This document shows positions 32,701 through 39,814 of a stretch of DNA of 64,000 nucleotides, piece after piece. The stretch is taken from positions 24,501,127 through 24,565,126 of the forward strand of contig NC_088297.1 in the NCBI RefSeq assembly GCF_032854445.1, in the 5' to 3' direction. Positions within the stretch are counted from its first letter, which is position 1, and every line of letters starts with the position of its first letter. The notes beneath the pieces were generated by a model, which did no database searches, was not told where the DNA came from, and saw only the letters and a list, made by a program, of their open reading frames with translations. Origin of the DNA: Liolophura sinensis (lineage: Eukaryota; Mollusca; Polyplacophora; Chitonida; Chitonidae). The position numbers were made by a program, and so were the translations under genes.

Positions 32701-33609
32701 TGCTGCCCCACATAGCGCTCGGAACTGAGAGTGAGTGAGTGAGTGAGTGCTCGGGGTTTAACATCGTACTTAATAATTTTTCAGTCATATGACGACGAAG
32801 CAGTCCGTAGAGTGCATGTAATGTGCCTCCTTGTTGCAGGACGGATTTCCACCGCTCTTTTATCTGGTGCTGCTTCACCGAAGGAAAGTAAGCCGCCCGC
32901 CCGAGCCATTACACTGATACGGGTCAACCAGTCGTTGCACTATCCCCTTCATGCTGAACGCCAAGCGAGGAAGTTACAACTTTCTCTTTTAAAGTCTATG
33001 GTGTGACTCGACCCAGAATTGACCCTGGGATCTACCGCCACGAAACGGACGCTCTGCCGACTGTGGTATCGGCCGGAACTGAGAGGCTAGAGCAGAGGAA
33101 CTAGTTGTCCCAGCTGGATGTGAATGAGCATATGTATAACTGAAAATTATTGAGTACAATGTAAAAAGCCAAACACAAATACATTTGAAACATACATACA
33201 GCCTTTCAATTTAAACACAGGGTGCAGCAAAACTAGGTAATCCTGTAAAGATGCTCTCATAAAAATATAACCGGTATGCCTTCTGTACTATTCATGCCAC
33301 GGCGAGCATCATCCGTACCACGGTCTGTACCATGAAATTTGTTAAATCAGTAACACTTAATTCTAAAAAAAATCATTAAATTTGATCAAGTGTATCAATG
33401 AACTCCATTATTAGATCTATATGTGTTTCTCCGCACTAAATTCCTTGTAATATATGTATGGTAAGAGTTTTATCGAAAAGGAGGCCTCTACGGCAGATGA
33501 AATTCCGGGTCAGCGAGAATACTGTCACGTGATATTTACCTTGCCCGTAGCAGACCGGAATTAACGTCAGAACTACCAGGGTCAGCAGGAGTGACGAGAG
33601 CGTGGCCAT
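1708..33609 (-). CDS. Receptor-type protein tyrosine phosphatase with EGF-like ectodomain (20 exons, 3' end missing)
   Basis: This is a single-pass receptor that would bind a ligand outside the cell and act on phosphotyrosine inside. Twenty exons join by GT/AG with matching phase into 1091 codons plus two bases. In order the protein has a signal peptide (1-22), ten EGF-like modules with eight cysteines each (about 24-495), a transmembrane helix (about 515-538) followed by four arginines, PTP domain D1 (about 600-880) and the first part of D2 (from about 890). D1 keeps the HCSAGVGRTG loop, split by an intron inside the serine codon (catalytic Cys800). Its acid loop reads WGDHD rather than WPDHG. 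D2 has WKPG where the acid loop should be, so D2 is probably inactive. The remaining D2 exons are not found in bases 1-1707. Domain order is read directly from the sequence; ligand and substrate are unknown. Metazoan EGF-bearing RPTPs are the nearest known type. Confidence 0.9.
1866..2646 (-). other. Intron between RPTP exons 19 and 20
   Basis: No repeat or coding signal was recognised. Confidence 0.5.
2647..2772 (-). CDS. RPTP exon 19: D2 QYWP block
   Basis: A 126-bp phase 0-0 exon encodes DGQYWPADDETRNFGPFEV and ends LNLSYEKG. The acceptor is CTCCAG and the donor is GTGAGT. Confidence 0.88.
2860..3270. repeat. 42-bp minisatellite, left half
   Basis: The unit is a variant of GTGTTAGCTGAACAGACCCA followed by a GTGACTGAACAAAAA stretch. 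The same array resumes at 3514 after an inserted SINE. Both strands stay open through parts of it because the unit is a multiple of three. Confidence 0.88.
3271..3513 (+). mobile_element. tRNA-derived SINE family A, full length
   Basis: The head resembles a tRNA promoter (TGGCGCAGTTGGTTAGCG as A box, GAGTTCAAGCCC as B box). The tail is the family's conserved end (CGTCGTATAAG, then GAGTACGGCGTAAAACACCA) with AAATAAAT repeats. The flanks share TGAACAAAA(A)TAGG, a likely target-site duplication. It split the 42-bp array, so it is younger than the array. Confidence 0.85.
3514..4030. repeat. 42-bp minisatellite, right half
   Basis: This continues the array at 2860-3270 after the SINE insertion, about 12 further units. 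The repeating 14-residue open frames are artefacts of the unit length. Confidence 0.88.
4235..4640. repeat. 21-bp minisatellite next to RPTP exon 18
   Basis: About 18 units of CTCATCAGCTGGACAGAACC type end 40 bases from the exon 18 donor. The array contains many CAGCTG E-box-like hexamers, probably by chance of the unit. Confidence 0.9.
4680..4808 (-). CDS. RPTP exon 18: D2 DFWRLV block
   Basis: A 129-bp phase 0-0 exon encodes GYENKFAYISTQMPLPDTII, then DFWRLVLEQRSSTIIMLN, a clear D2 signature. The acceptor is GGCAG and the donor is GTAAGC. A 21-bp minisatellite begins about 40 bases downstream of the donor. Confidence 0.92.
4809..5494 (-). other. Intron between RPTP exons 17 and 18
   Basis: AT-rich sequence with a loose repeat of ACTTAAATTxGCC (about 4900-5110). 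No coding signal was seen. Confidence 0.5.
5495..5568 (-). CDS. RPTP exon 17: D2 core
   Basis: A 74-bp exon, phase 1 to 0, encodes DKSRTFLSTYIPGRTDYINA and VYLR, matching the D2 form of the RxxxLxxxxxxSDYINAxY block. Confidence 0.87.
5597..5646 (-). mobile_element. SINE family A, 3' end fragment
   Basis: TTTATTTATTTGATTG, then TTTTACGCCGTACTCAAG is the reverse complement of the family A tail. The match breaks off at a TA microsatellite. Confidence 0.7.
5647..5697. repeat. TA dinucleotide microsatellite
   Basis: About 25 TA units directly abut the truncated SINE tail. Confidence 0.95.
5930..6105. repeat. Short palindrome pair and a 50-bp tandem duplication
   Basis: Two TCATATGACGA palindromic motifs lie at about 5933-5965. 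A direct duplication of about 50 bp follows (GATGAAATTTAGTCGCC at 6003, GATGAAATTTACTCGCC at 6052). Confidence 0.7.
6459..6558 (-). CDS. RPTP exon 16: D1-D2 linker and start of D2
   Basis: A 100-bp exon, phase 0 to 1, encodes ALEVLQNKSSSEDFKAACTE and then KNRDPDHLP. The KNRY tyrosine is replaced by aspartate, so the D2 phosphotyrosine loop is not functional in the usual way. Confidence 0.85.
6776..6990 (-). mobile_element. SINE family A, head-truncated
   Basis: From GTGTTTTACGCCGTGCTCAA to the B-box region (GGGCTTGAACTCACATCG) it matches family A in reverse. The A-box end is missing. Confidence 0.8.
6991..7453 (-). other. Intron between RPTP exons 15 and 16, AT-rich part
   Basis: AT-rich with no recognisable element or exon. 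Confidence 0.5.
7454..7603 (-). CDS. RPTP exon 15: end of D1
   Basis: A 150-bp phase 0-0 exon begins GQFTFLHRVLLDAW (usual form QYxFIHDAxLEA) and ends KIQSEFE, which starts the D2 lead-in. Confidence 0.88.
7604..8459 (-). other. Intron between RPTP exons 14 and 15
   Basis: It holds a 16-bp inverted repeat (7976-7991 and 8042-8057) and nothing else recognised. Confidence 0.5.
8460..8595 (-). CDS. RPTP exon 14: D1 P-loop
   Basis: A 136-bp exon, phase 2 to 0, completes the serine and continues AGVGRTGTYIALDILLEQ, then RSQRANMIQTQ. The P-loop arginine and the first glutamine of the Q-loop are present. Confidence 0.92.
8625..8985 (-). mobile_element. SINE family B copy
   Basis: It has the family core (TTTTTTAGTCATATGACCAC, then GTGCCGCCTTGATGCAGGAC, then a tail resembling a reversed tRNA B box in GACCACGGATTGACCCTGG). 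Other copies lie at 32730, 39815 and 43675, all in the same orientation. Confidence 0.75.
8986..9495 (-). other. Intron between RPTP exons 13 and 14, single-copy part
   Basis: AT-rich and without recognised features. Confidence 0.45.
9500..10240. repeat. 58-bp minisatellite, about 12 copies
   Basis: The unit is built around ATGGATTCAAACACGCTACC, then TGACTGGTCAAGGTCTGGTC, then a CCATCCACAGGTGGGTG end. The array is interrupted at 9768-9832 by a foreign fragment. Confidence 0.9.
9768..9832 (+). mobile_element. SINE-like tail fragment inside the 58-bp array
   Basis: CCACGATATGGCTGAAATAT, then GCCGATGTGGCGTAAAG and CATTCATTCATTC, resembles a SINE tail unlike families A to C. It ends in a short CATT repeat and replaces part of an array unit. 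Confidence 0.55.
10510..10658 (-). CDS. RPTP exon 13: D1 acid loop and catalytic cysteine
   Basis: A 149-bp exon, phase 0 to 2, encodes residues 752-800. It reads FHFTHWGDHDAP where active PTPs have FHFTxWPDHGVP. The aspartate (768) is present but the proline is a glycine. It ends GPIVVHC plus AG, the first two bases of the next serine, which is the usual intron position inside the HCSAGVGRTG motif. Confidence 0.9.
10731..10900 (+). repeat. Unnamed dispersed repeat D, copy 1
   Basis: About 170 bp shares collinear blocks with 46447-46632: AGCCGTCAACCAT, GGTCAATAAT, AGAAGACCTA (GGAAGACCTA in the other copy), ACACAAACCACC and AAATAGGAAA. No tRNA head or terminal repeat was found. Confidence 0.7.
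10901..13252 (-). other. Large intron between RPTP exons 12 and 13
   Basis: Apart from a tRNA-like SINE head at 11785-11890 the 2.3 kb holds no recognised exon or repeat. Short ORFs here have no domain and no splice context. Confidence 0.5.
11785..11890 (-). mobile_element. tRNA-like SINE head, another family
   Basis: Read on the minus strand, TAGCCTATTCGGCTAGAGTC and then GATCGCGGGTTCGAGTCCAG make a convincing A box and B box. The folding of a full tRNA is not present, so a SINE head is more likely than a tRNA gene. Confidence 0.6.
13253..13372 (-). CDS. RPTP exon 12: D1 IKCDQYWP block
   Basis: A 120-bp phase 0-0 exon encodes IKCDQYWPESGSTVYGHVTV and ends VRTLTVRA. It matches the KCxxYWP segment of PTP domains. 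Confidence 0.9.
13373..13931 (-). other. Intron between RPTP exons 11 and 12
   Basis: No repeat or coding signal was recognised. Confidence 0.45.
13932..14029 (-). CDS. RPTP exon 11: D1 DFWRMVWQ block
   Basis: A 98-bp exon, phase 1 to 0, encodes GPTTFIMNDFWRMVWQ and then IIIMLTKLKEGNK, a standard PTP block. The donor is GTGTTT, a weaker match than its neighbours. Confidence 0.9.
14270..15780. repeat. 40-bp minisatellite, about 37 copies
   Basis: The unit is GGTGACACATGGTGGTCACA followed by CCAGATGGTGAGAGCACACA. Variants with AAAACAGATGCTG occur in small runs, so blocks of several units have been duplicated together. It occupies most of the intron between exons 10 and 11 of the phosphatase gene. 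Confidence 0.95.
15999..16035 (-). CDS. RPTP exon 10: D1 microexon
   Basis: A 37-bp exon encodes GYSTKKKFIAAQ, the usual continuation of the PTP fold (GY..K.FIA.QGP). The acceptor is TTGCAG and the donor is GTCAGT. Confidence 0.85.
16258..16334 (-). CDS. RPTP exon 9: D1 core (DHSRV...YIN/ASYID)
   Basis: A 77-bp exon, phase 1 to 0, encodes DHSRVVLEPRDSDPYSDFI and NASYID, the best conserved N-terminal block of classical PTP domains. Confidence 0.9.
16652..16739 (-). CDS. RPTP exon 8: D1 substrate-recognition loop
   Basis: The exon is 88 bp, phase 0 to 1, residues 612-640. It carries HKCRYKGMVP, which aligns with the KNRY phosphotyrosine loop. The tyrosine that stacks on the substrate is kept, but the asparagine is replaced by cysteine. 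Confidence 0.85.
16740..17110 (-). other. Intron between RPTP exons 7 and 8
   Basis: It ends against a CA microsatellite (17076-17103). Nothing else was recognised. Confidence 0.5.
17111..17250 (-). CDS. RPTP exon 7: juxtamembrane to start of D1
   Basis: A 140-bp exon, phase 1 to 0, encodes residues 565-611 and ends in ALADEFE, a typical lead-in to a PTP domain. The donor GTAAAT is followed at once by a GT-rich microsatellite (17076-17103 on the plus strand as CA repeats). Confidence 0.8.
17395..17465 (+). mobile_element. SINE family A, internally deleted fragment
   Basis: A short CTTCCTCTCCGACCGTATG block is followed directly by the tail TCTTGAGTACGGCGTAAAAC and an AAATAAATAAA end. Confidence 0.65.
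17466..18159 (-). other. Intron between RPTP exons 6 and 7
   Basis: Only an AAATAAATAAAT microsatellite (17934-17962) stands out. Confidence 0.5.
18160..18227 (-). CDS. RPTP exon 6: juxtamembrane segment
   Basis: A 68-bp exon, phase 2 to 1, encodes a short basic and acidic linker starting RSARRNSESDSDN just after the membrane. The acceptor is TTCCACAG and the donor is GTGCGT. The evidence is the phase fit on both sides and the absence of stops; the segment itself is not conserved. Confidence 0.65.
18372..18615 (-). mobile_element. Possible strongly diverged SINE family A
   Basis: TGTTGTTTAACGCCATTCTC AAGA at one end and GGCTTTGAACTCTCAAG at the other are in the spacing expected for family A in reverse, with little similarity between. 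Confidence 0.35.
18640..18905 (-). mobile_element. SINE family C copy
   Basis: It shares TTTCAGTCATATGACGACGA with family B, but then has GTGGCAGGATGGGTTCATG, CGCCACTGAAGTATCAT and CAGTCACATTATACTGACAC. The same order is seen at 57120-57597 and, reversed, at 36065-36292. Confidence 0.7.
18950..19385. repeat. About 20-bp minisatellite
   Basis: Imperfect units of AAGCATCTCCCAAACCAAAC type, about 22 copies. The minus-strand ORFs with FGLGDA motifs over it are artefacts. Confidence 0.88.
19386..20941 (-). other. Intron between RPTP exons 5 and 6, single-copy part
   Basis: No exon, repeat or mobile element was recognised in 1.5 kb. Confidence 0.45.
20942..21074 (-). CDS. RPTP exon 5: transmembrane segment
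   Basis: The exon encodes residues 498-541. A Ser/Thr-rich stalk leads into GAIVGGVLGFAVLLALVVVV, then IFL and an arginine cluster as stop-transfer signal. Two overlapping donors are possible (GTACGT and GTAGAC). The first is preferred because its phase 2 end fits the next exon and completes a fourth arginine. Confidence 0.85.
21075..23180 (-). other. Intron between RPTP exons 4 and 5
   Basis: It holds two small family A SINE tails (21705-21745 and 22400-22478), and a short direct repeat (ACATAGGATGACAAGCAGAG, twice at 21827-21890). The two flanking exons join in phase 1 without any exon from here. Confidence 0.55.
22400..22478 (+). mobile_element. SINE family A, 3' fragment
   Basis: GAATAAGTGAAGAATTTTCA, then AGTACGGCGTAAAACACCAA with an AAATAAATAAATA tail, identifies the 3' end of the family. 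Confidence 0.7.
23181..24338 (-). CDS. RPTP exon 4: eight tandem EGF-like modules
   Basis: One 1158-bp phase 1-1 exon encodes residues 112-497 as eight modules of about 48 residues (144 bp). Each has eight cysteines in the pattern CPVGKYGPTC, then DCNC, then CMKNGGTC, then C..GYTGPDC. The six modules at the N-terminal side (high coordinates) are nearly identical even at the DNA level. The last two, toward the membrane, have diverged. This points to recent unequal crossing-over or gene conversion within the exon. The acceptor is TTTCAG and the donor is GTAAAA. Homologous modules occur in MEGF10-type receptors. Confidence 0.9.
24339..25640 (-). other. Intron between RPTP exons 3 and 4, proximal part
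   Basis: It contains a short TTGGCACCATGGCACC run (24523-24552) and a loose array of GCAGCCACxxTGTGG units (25250-25430). No exon was seen. Confidence 0.5.
25640..26735. repeat. 41-bp minisatellite, about 26 copies
   Basis: The unit is AGAGGTTATTATAGAGTGGT followed by GAACCAAAGCAGGCATGGCAC, with many point variants and some shortened units near 25880-25930. Confidence 0.93.
26736..27435 (-). other. Intron between RPTP exons 3 and 4, distal part
   Basis: A loose 50-bp repeat containing ACTCTGGxxxAGTACGACT is spread over 27070-27340. No exon was seen. Confidence 0.45.
27440..27543 (-). pseudogene. Decayed duplicate of EGF exon 3 (copy 3, in-frame stop)
   Basis: This copy keeps a good donor (ACAG then GTAACAG) and a recognisable 3' half reading CSPGWEGRTCQIPT. 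In the 5' half a TGA at 27522-27524 stands where the cysteine of the KCGEDC motif belongs. The upstream AG leaves one base rather than two before the first codon, so the phase does not fit either. It reads as a dead exon. Confidence 0.7.
27580..27666 (-). pseudogene. Decayed duplicate of EGF exon 3 (copy 2)
   Basis: The sequence matches exon 3 from TKCGEECHC onward, but the frame shifts after the CHC motif. The GWEGREC stretch is deleted, and the donor position reads ATAACA instead of GTAACA. Only about 35 bases separate it from the donor of exon 3, too few for an intron, so it is unlikely to be spliced in. Confidence 0.7.
27702..27836 (-). CDS. RPTP exon 3: EGF-like module 2
   Basis: A 135-bp phase 1-1 exon encodes residues 67-111, an eight-cysteine EGF-like module with CGEDCHC and CAPGWEGREC. 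The acceptor is TTTCAG and the donor is GTAACA. It is the only intact member of three tandem copies lying between 27440 and 27836. Confidence 0.85.
27837..28505 (-). other. Intron between RPTP exons 2 and 3, single-copy part
   Basis: No recognisable feature. Confidence 0.45.
28510..29260 (-). mobile_element. Dead Tc1/mariner-like transposase relic
   Basis: On the minus strand separate frames show typical Tc1-family pieces in order: a GGGRVMV then GGITFHHRT block, a VFQQD block, the region corresponding to the third catalytic acidic residue (YFPIARPSSTLRDYLGRHI, frameshifted), and the C-terminal GGHTRYRF end. Stops and frameshifts separate the pieces, so it is not functional. Terminal repeats were not identified. 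It lies in the intron between exons 2 and 3 of the phosphatase gene. Confidence 0.75.
29261..30081 (-). other. Intron between RPTP exons 2 and 3, part next to exon 2
   Basis: A perfect 13-bp inverted repeat (29290-29302 and 29338-29350) is the only structure noticed. Confidence 0.5.
30082..30210 (-). CDS. RPTP exon 2: EGF-like module 1
   Basis: A 129-bp phase 1-1 exon encodes residues 24-66, one EGF-like module with eight cysteines (pattern CGDECHC near its start, CQDGW near its end). The acceptor is TTTTAG and the donor is GTAAGT. A symmetrical 1-1 exon can be duplicated or skipped without a frameshift, which fits the exon duplication seen next to exon 3. Confidence 0.85.
30546..30700 (-). 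mobile_element. SINE family A, head-truncated
   Basis: It runs from TTGATTGGTGTTTTACGCCG through CTTATACGAAGTCGGCCAGC to the CCGCCGTAAG block. The tRNA-like head is missing. Confidence 0.8.
30701..32180 (-). other. Intron between RPTP exons 1 and 2, single-copy part
   Basis: No exon or repeat was recognised in about 1.5 kb. Confidence 0.45.
32185..32530. repeat. Array of self-complementary units (TTAGTTATT / AATAACTAA)
   Basis: About nine units of 35-45 bp each carry TTAGTTATTCGAATAACTAA or a close variant, a near-perfect palindrome, joined by GC-richer spacers (CCAGCAGCGGGTTAG type). Both strands look alike through the whole array. Confidence 0.85.
32600..32725 (+). mobile_element. SINE family C fragment (plus strand)
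   Basis: It includes GGGATCAAACCCGGGTCGTG, a B-box-like segment, followed by CTTTATACTATACTTGCTGC as in the plus-strand copy at 36065. Confidence 0.55.
32730..33080 (-). mobile_element. SINE family B, full length
   Basis: A GAGTGAGTGAGTGAGTG tail leads into GGGGTTTAACATCGTACTTA, then TTTTTCAGTCATATGACGAC. At the other end the reverse strand has ACAGTCGGCAGAGCGTCC and GGTAGATCCCAGGGTCAATT, a tRNA-like A and B box. This is the best copy of the family. Confidence 0.8.
33540..33609 (-). CDS. RPTP exon 1: start codon and signal peptide
   Basis: The ATG at 33609 opens a typical signal peptide, beginning MATLSSLLLTLVVLTLIPVC, and the exon ends in a GTAAAT donor at phase 1. This ATG is chosen because it gives the hydrophobic leader and the phase fits exon 2. 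No upstream coding exon is needed. The mature protein would start near Gln23. Confidence 0.8.
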
Positions 33610-34989
33610 CGTGTTCGGACAATCCTGCGGTACCGTCTCGTGACAGGCACAGACAGTGAAGACTGAGCTAGCAGCGCAGTTTTCAGCGTGATCAAACTTA
33701 CCTTAAAGTTGCCTGAGCAGGAAGTAAAAATATATTCTTCACAAATATTGGTATTTATGATGGCATAGCCGTCCAGCCGCATGCTGCGCTGCTGTTTGTT
33801 CCGCATAAAGCGAGATCTAGACCTGTATGGGCTCTATTCACGGAAAAAACACGATGGTGGTACTAAGGGCCTATACACCTGAGGGTCAAGGCCTAAATAG
33901 GCGTTCATGCGTGCAGGTTTATACATTATCTAGCTCTCGTGTTATTTATAAAACCTCGATATAAGGTTGTGACAATCTTAACACGGCTTTATACACACAG
34001 GAGAATAAGTCCAATCTACCTTATAGTCATTCTCACACAGGGCTTTTTACATACTGCTCGTGTATTGAGTTACATAAGCAAAAACATATTTGAAAGGCAC
34101 AAAGGTATATTGGCGTCTTGAATAGCGATGGTTTGATGGAGGGGGTATAGACATATTTGTGTTCAAGCTTCAGCAAATATAATCTGGCTAGTTTGATGTA
34201 TGGGGGAAAGATATCTGGCTACCCTTTAAAGTATGTCAAATGAAAAAGACACAATATTTATGTGTCACCACCATACATTTTCGCACAGCGCTATAATTTA
34301 GCTTGGGCCGGATAAAGTCTATATACTGCGGCACTTCGATACATATCTTGGTTGGAGGGGAGGGGGGGAGGGTCTTGCGGGAAGGGGCTAAGGTGGGGGG
34401 GGATGTGAAGGGTAGCCTACAGTAAAAGTGCAATATTTACGGCATCGAATCCAGCTCTTTGTATCAACCCTAATTATAGCCCATAATTACGTCACTGTTT
34501 TTACAATCACCGCCCCTTGGTATCTGCTTTGCATTATCTCCGGTTTTCCTGACGGTGTTTGTAAGTTTAGCTGTGATATATGCCACGTAATTATTGTTGT
34601 GTGTCGTCACTGGAAATATTAGTCTCTACAATGGCCAGGAAGACCCTGTATGTTTTCAGTCTTCCTGGATCAGATATTGGCTGTAAGACTGAGTGCTGAA
34701 AATACATGAATTTAATAATTACAGGTAACAGTAAGATTGCATAGGCAGATAGTTTCATTTTTTAAATTTATTTTCGTACAATGTTTCGGCAATATAACCA
34801 TAAGGCTTGGAGAAAAACATTCAGACATGCGCTTAATCATTTAGTATACATTAGTTATCAGTACAAAGATTGAAGGAAAAGAAACATATATGTGAATTTT
34901 CACATGATCAATCCGCTTTCATCAAAGCTGAGAGTTTAAGCCATGTTTGACAGTGAGAATGTCAGAGTGTCATTAATCATGACAGAGAT

Positions 34990-35128
34990 CGTACATAGGA
35001 TGGTGGCTGTGGGTTTCCCACGGGTTCTGACCGATTTCCTCCCATCATAATGCTGCATGACCGCCGTTGCATAAGTGAAATACTCTTCAGTGCGGCGTTT
35101 AACTCAAGTAAAATAAATAAATAAATTA
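34990..35128 (+). mobile_element. SINE family A, 3' half
   Basis: GTGGCTGTGGGTTTCCCACG, CCTCCCATCATAATGCTGC, TGCATAAGTGAAATACTC and an AAATAAATAAATA tail follow the family order. Confidence 0.75.
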
Positions 35129-36064
35129 TTAATAAAATAAGCAAGTAACGTGGAATGACTCAAAGTCACAGATGGACGTTCATGTCAGCGTCTGGAGACA
35201 ATAACATACCATTATGTTTAAGCGGAAGGCGACACTTCCCTGCATGTATAATCCGACAACAGCATTTCAGACACCTGTTGTAAGATCTCATGTACTTGGC
35301 CTCATATTGAAAAAAACAGTAATATAATTTATAATTGAAATCGGGAAATGACCTAGTTGTTCAGGCTGCGTGGGAAAGGCCGGGCTCAATGCGAATCCCG
35401 CTAACGCCAAGAGTGGCCAGTCTCTAAAGGACTTTCTTTAAAGGATACATGAAAAGGGTCATGTAAAACGACGAGTGTGGTTTCACAGCAAATGATTGAA
35501 AAATATGCCAGAAAACTGAGATTTTTTTGGAATTTTTTTAATCTTATGTTATATTTCTTGATAACCCTCGGTCATTTAAAGTTGTCTTGACAGGTATCAC
35601 CGTTGACTTCACCACAGCAAGACCGACTACTGGGACCTGAGAAAAACTGTAGTCTAAAGTCATAAAAAAACTGAGGAGATTTTTTGTATTTTTACATGTC
35701 AGGCCACATTATATATTACATATTAAGAAATAAAAACAAGCGTTTAATGTATCCTGAAACCCTTAACGTTGGTGGACAGGCCTGATAATGGTCAACCACA
35801 AAGTGGAGTCCCATGTCGGCCTGATTTCAGTGAGGCAGCATGTCGTACCTAGGAGACACCGTCTTTTACAATGAGGAACATTTCCCTGCCTAAAGTCATT
35901 CGGGTCCAAGCCGTGTATTCTGAAGCTCATTCACGTTCATTCATTACAAGAGGACAATGTTTACTCCAGCTTGGACCTGAGTTGCCACTGGGTGGGAACA
36001 CGAATCCCATTGGTGACCAGAAAAAGGTTAACGGCGACAATATAGCACCAAGCGAGGAACAAAA

Positions 36065-36292
36065 CGTCATGGATCGCTTCGGTGGCCTAAAGGTTAGAGC
36101 GTATGCCCCGAACTCGGGATCAAACTCGGGGTCATACCAAAGGCTTTGAAAATGATACTTGCTGGTGCCCAGTACTGAGCATTGGTTGACCCTGTGTCAG
36201 TATAATGTGACTGGGTGGGAAGTCTTCATACTACTGAAAAATTGTTAAGTATGAAGATAAACCATAAGCACTCACTCACTCACTTATAAACT
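36065..36292 (+). mobile_element. SINE family C, nearly full length
   Basis: The head GGTGGCCTAAAGGTTAGAGC with GGGATCAAACTCGGGGTC is tRNA-like. The body ends AAAATTGTTAAGTATGAAG and the tail is a CACT repeat. Confidence 0.7.
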
Positions 36293-37134
36293 CAACAATA
36301 AGGCCATCTTTTTCTATAACTTCAGATGTTTAAACATATGGATCCCCAGATCCCAGTACCCTTTTTGACAACACAGTTTATCACCTCCCTCCAGGTAGCC
36401 TACTGTATCTGATGTACATATCCAGTTGTATTAATCTCCACCAGGAAGTCTCTGACCTAACCCCCAAACTGGTTAACCCCGGTGCTGAACAGGCTCGCAC
36501 ACTTTTCTCTGCACACTCATGGATCCGTTTCAATGCAGCAAACATTCGCTGTAAGTCTTGACAAGGAACCGGTTTTTCTTCAAGTTTTCTTTGACACTTA
36601 AATATAGAGACAGATTTTTAGTGAATAAGTTGTTGAACTGACCCGCCATTTCAAAATAGGCCATGCTAATTATCAAGTGATGAATGCGCCGGTGTGGGTT
36701 TATGTACATTTTCAACAGTTCAGTCACATGTTGACAACGTGATTCTGTATTAGTCTTCTACAAAGACTTCGTAAAATCATGTTATATTGCAGCGTCAGGT
36801 GACAGATCAAGGAAGGTAGAGGGGATTTCCCCAGAGGCCGCCAGTCACAATTATTTGAGCTCTATGTCTGTGATGATAACGTACACTGGATGACTAATTT
36901 GCTCAACCAACTAATTTATTGAAACATTCATTCATTCATTTGTGCATTTTCCACGCCGTAGATGAGAGTGTTTTTACCGTGTTCAGTTTTCAGTGTGAAA
37001 CGAACCCGAATTTCAAGAGCAAACCACTGGCCTCTGGCAAGTAACTGAAGAACATCTCCTGCCTATGACGTATAGATCTTCGCAGGGCGAGTGTGAAAGC
37101 CAAAATGGTGGAAGATAGGTGATATCCGATGAAG

Positions 37135-38520
<1,386 letters not shown>

Positions 38521-38524
38521 TAAG

Positions 38525-39334
38525 TGACTGAGGGCGGTGAAAACATGGAATCTCGAAAGTTTTCCCGTCCAAGGCTGTTACACGACAGTGTCTCAATTTG
38601 CACTTGCCTATCGTATCTCGTGGGCAGAACATAAAGTGACAGCCGCTTGTCTGCTGTATACTGACATTTATTCATTTGAAATGGATAATGGATTTTAACG
38701 ATGGATTATGGATAATATTTATCCATAACGAGTGGCATTTGTCCATATGAATAATTCAGTTAGGCCTATCGGTATAAATAATTCAGTTATCAGTATTAAT
38801 AACTGATTTATCGATACCAATAATTCATTAATCGATGTCGATAATTCATTTATCTATATCGATATTTCATTCTTTGATATCATTAGATTCATTTGTCACC
38901 TTTGAGATAATAATCTTCAATATGACAATACGGTCAAACGCATATTCTGGATTGATGGTTTGATGGCTTTATAAATTTGAGCCTATAAAAGAGCCGTGAC
39001 AATCATGTTGGTTATTGAATGCCTAATACTCCATTCCGGTGATATTTATACCAACCGTACTGAGTTTGTGTCGCAAGGACTTCGACTGAGAGTCGATCAC
39101 GCTCTTTACCTATCAGTACATGTTTGGACATTGACCAACCCACCTACACCTCCCTCAAATCCATCCACACGCGCGCACACACCACCCTTTTTAGCTATTC
39201 GTGGAGAAAGCTCAAATGACCGTTTGCGCAATCAAACGTTCCTCGAAGACCACTTGCCTGCCACCAATATGGCGTGTATATCTATCTATACGTCACACGT
39301 GGGTAAGTTCGTCAGTAACATGCCCATGGTCGAT
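38525..39334. other. Intergenic, AT-rich, with degenerate TCGATA/ATAATTCATT repeat
   Basis: A loose repeat of ATCGATATCGATAATTCATT type runs over 38745-38880. No coding signal. Confidence 0.5.
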
Positions 39335-39432
39335 GGATTACCCCGAGCACATCGGTTTCCCCCATACATCAAACTAACCACCTTTTTGTAGATGAAAACT
39401 TCCTGAGTACGGCGTCAAACAAGAATCAATGA
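39335..39432 (+). mobile_element. Diverged SINE family A tail
   Basis: CATCGGTTTCCCCCATACAT and CTGAGTACGGCGTCAAACA are separated by the expected distance. Confidence 0.5.
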
Positions 39433-39814
39433 TTATCTAAATGTATAAATATCAGTACATGTAAGTTTGATGTTGGTGTCGAAAGATTGTGTTGGCAGTT
39501 GCAAAGTCCACATGAGTCCTGTGGACTGTCCAGTGTCAAATCCCGCAAAGGAAGGCCCATCGGCTATTGGAAGCGAAAATACACACTAATTTTACCACGC
39601 CAATTCTGTTGTGGATAATGCTCTTTTGGAGATCTGACGGACGTAAGGTTTGTGTACTTTCACTAGGCCCTTTTGGACATCTAATGGAATCTGTTGGTGT
39701 ATAAACCCAGCGTGTTGAAAGCAGCTCCTGTTGATAAGATACTTGACATCACCGTGACCTAACATACTTAAAGAAGAAGAAAACATAACCATGATGCCAA
39801 ACTCAGATGAGTGG
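39433..39814. other. Intergenic stretch with one open minus-strand segment
   Basis: On the minus strand 39598-39759 is open, is preceded by a pyrimidine-rich tract with TTAG and is followed by GGTAAAATTA. It has no recognised domain, so it is left as a possible exon only. Confidence 0.25.

Larger units (their letters stand above)
33610..37130. other. Intergenic stretch upstream of the phosphatase gene
   Basis: It should contain the promoter of the phosphatase gene next to 33609, but no confident TATA or initiator was read. Two SINEs lie inside (34990-35128 and 36065-36292). No convincing coding exon was found. Confidence 0.5.
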
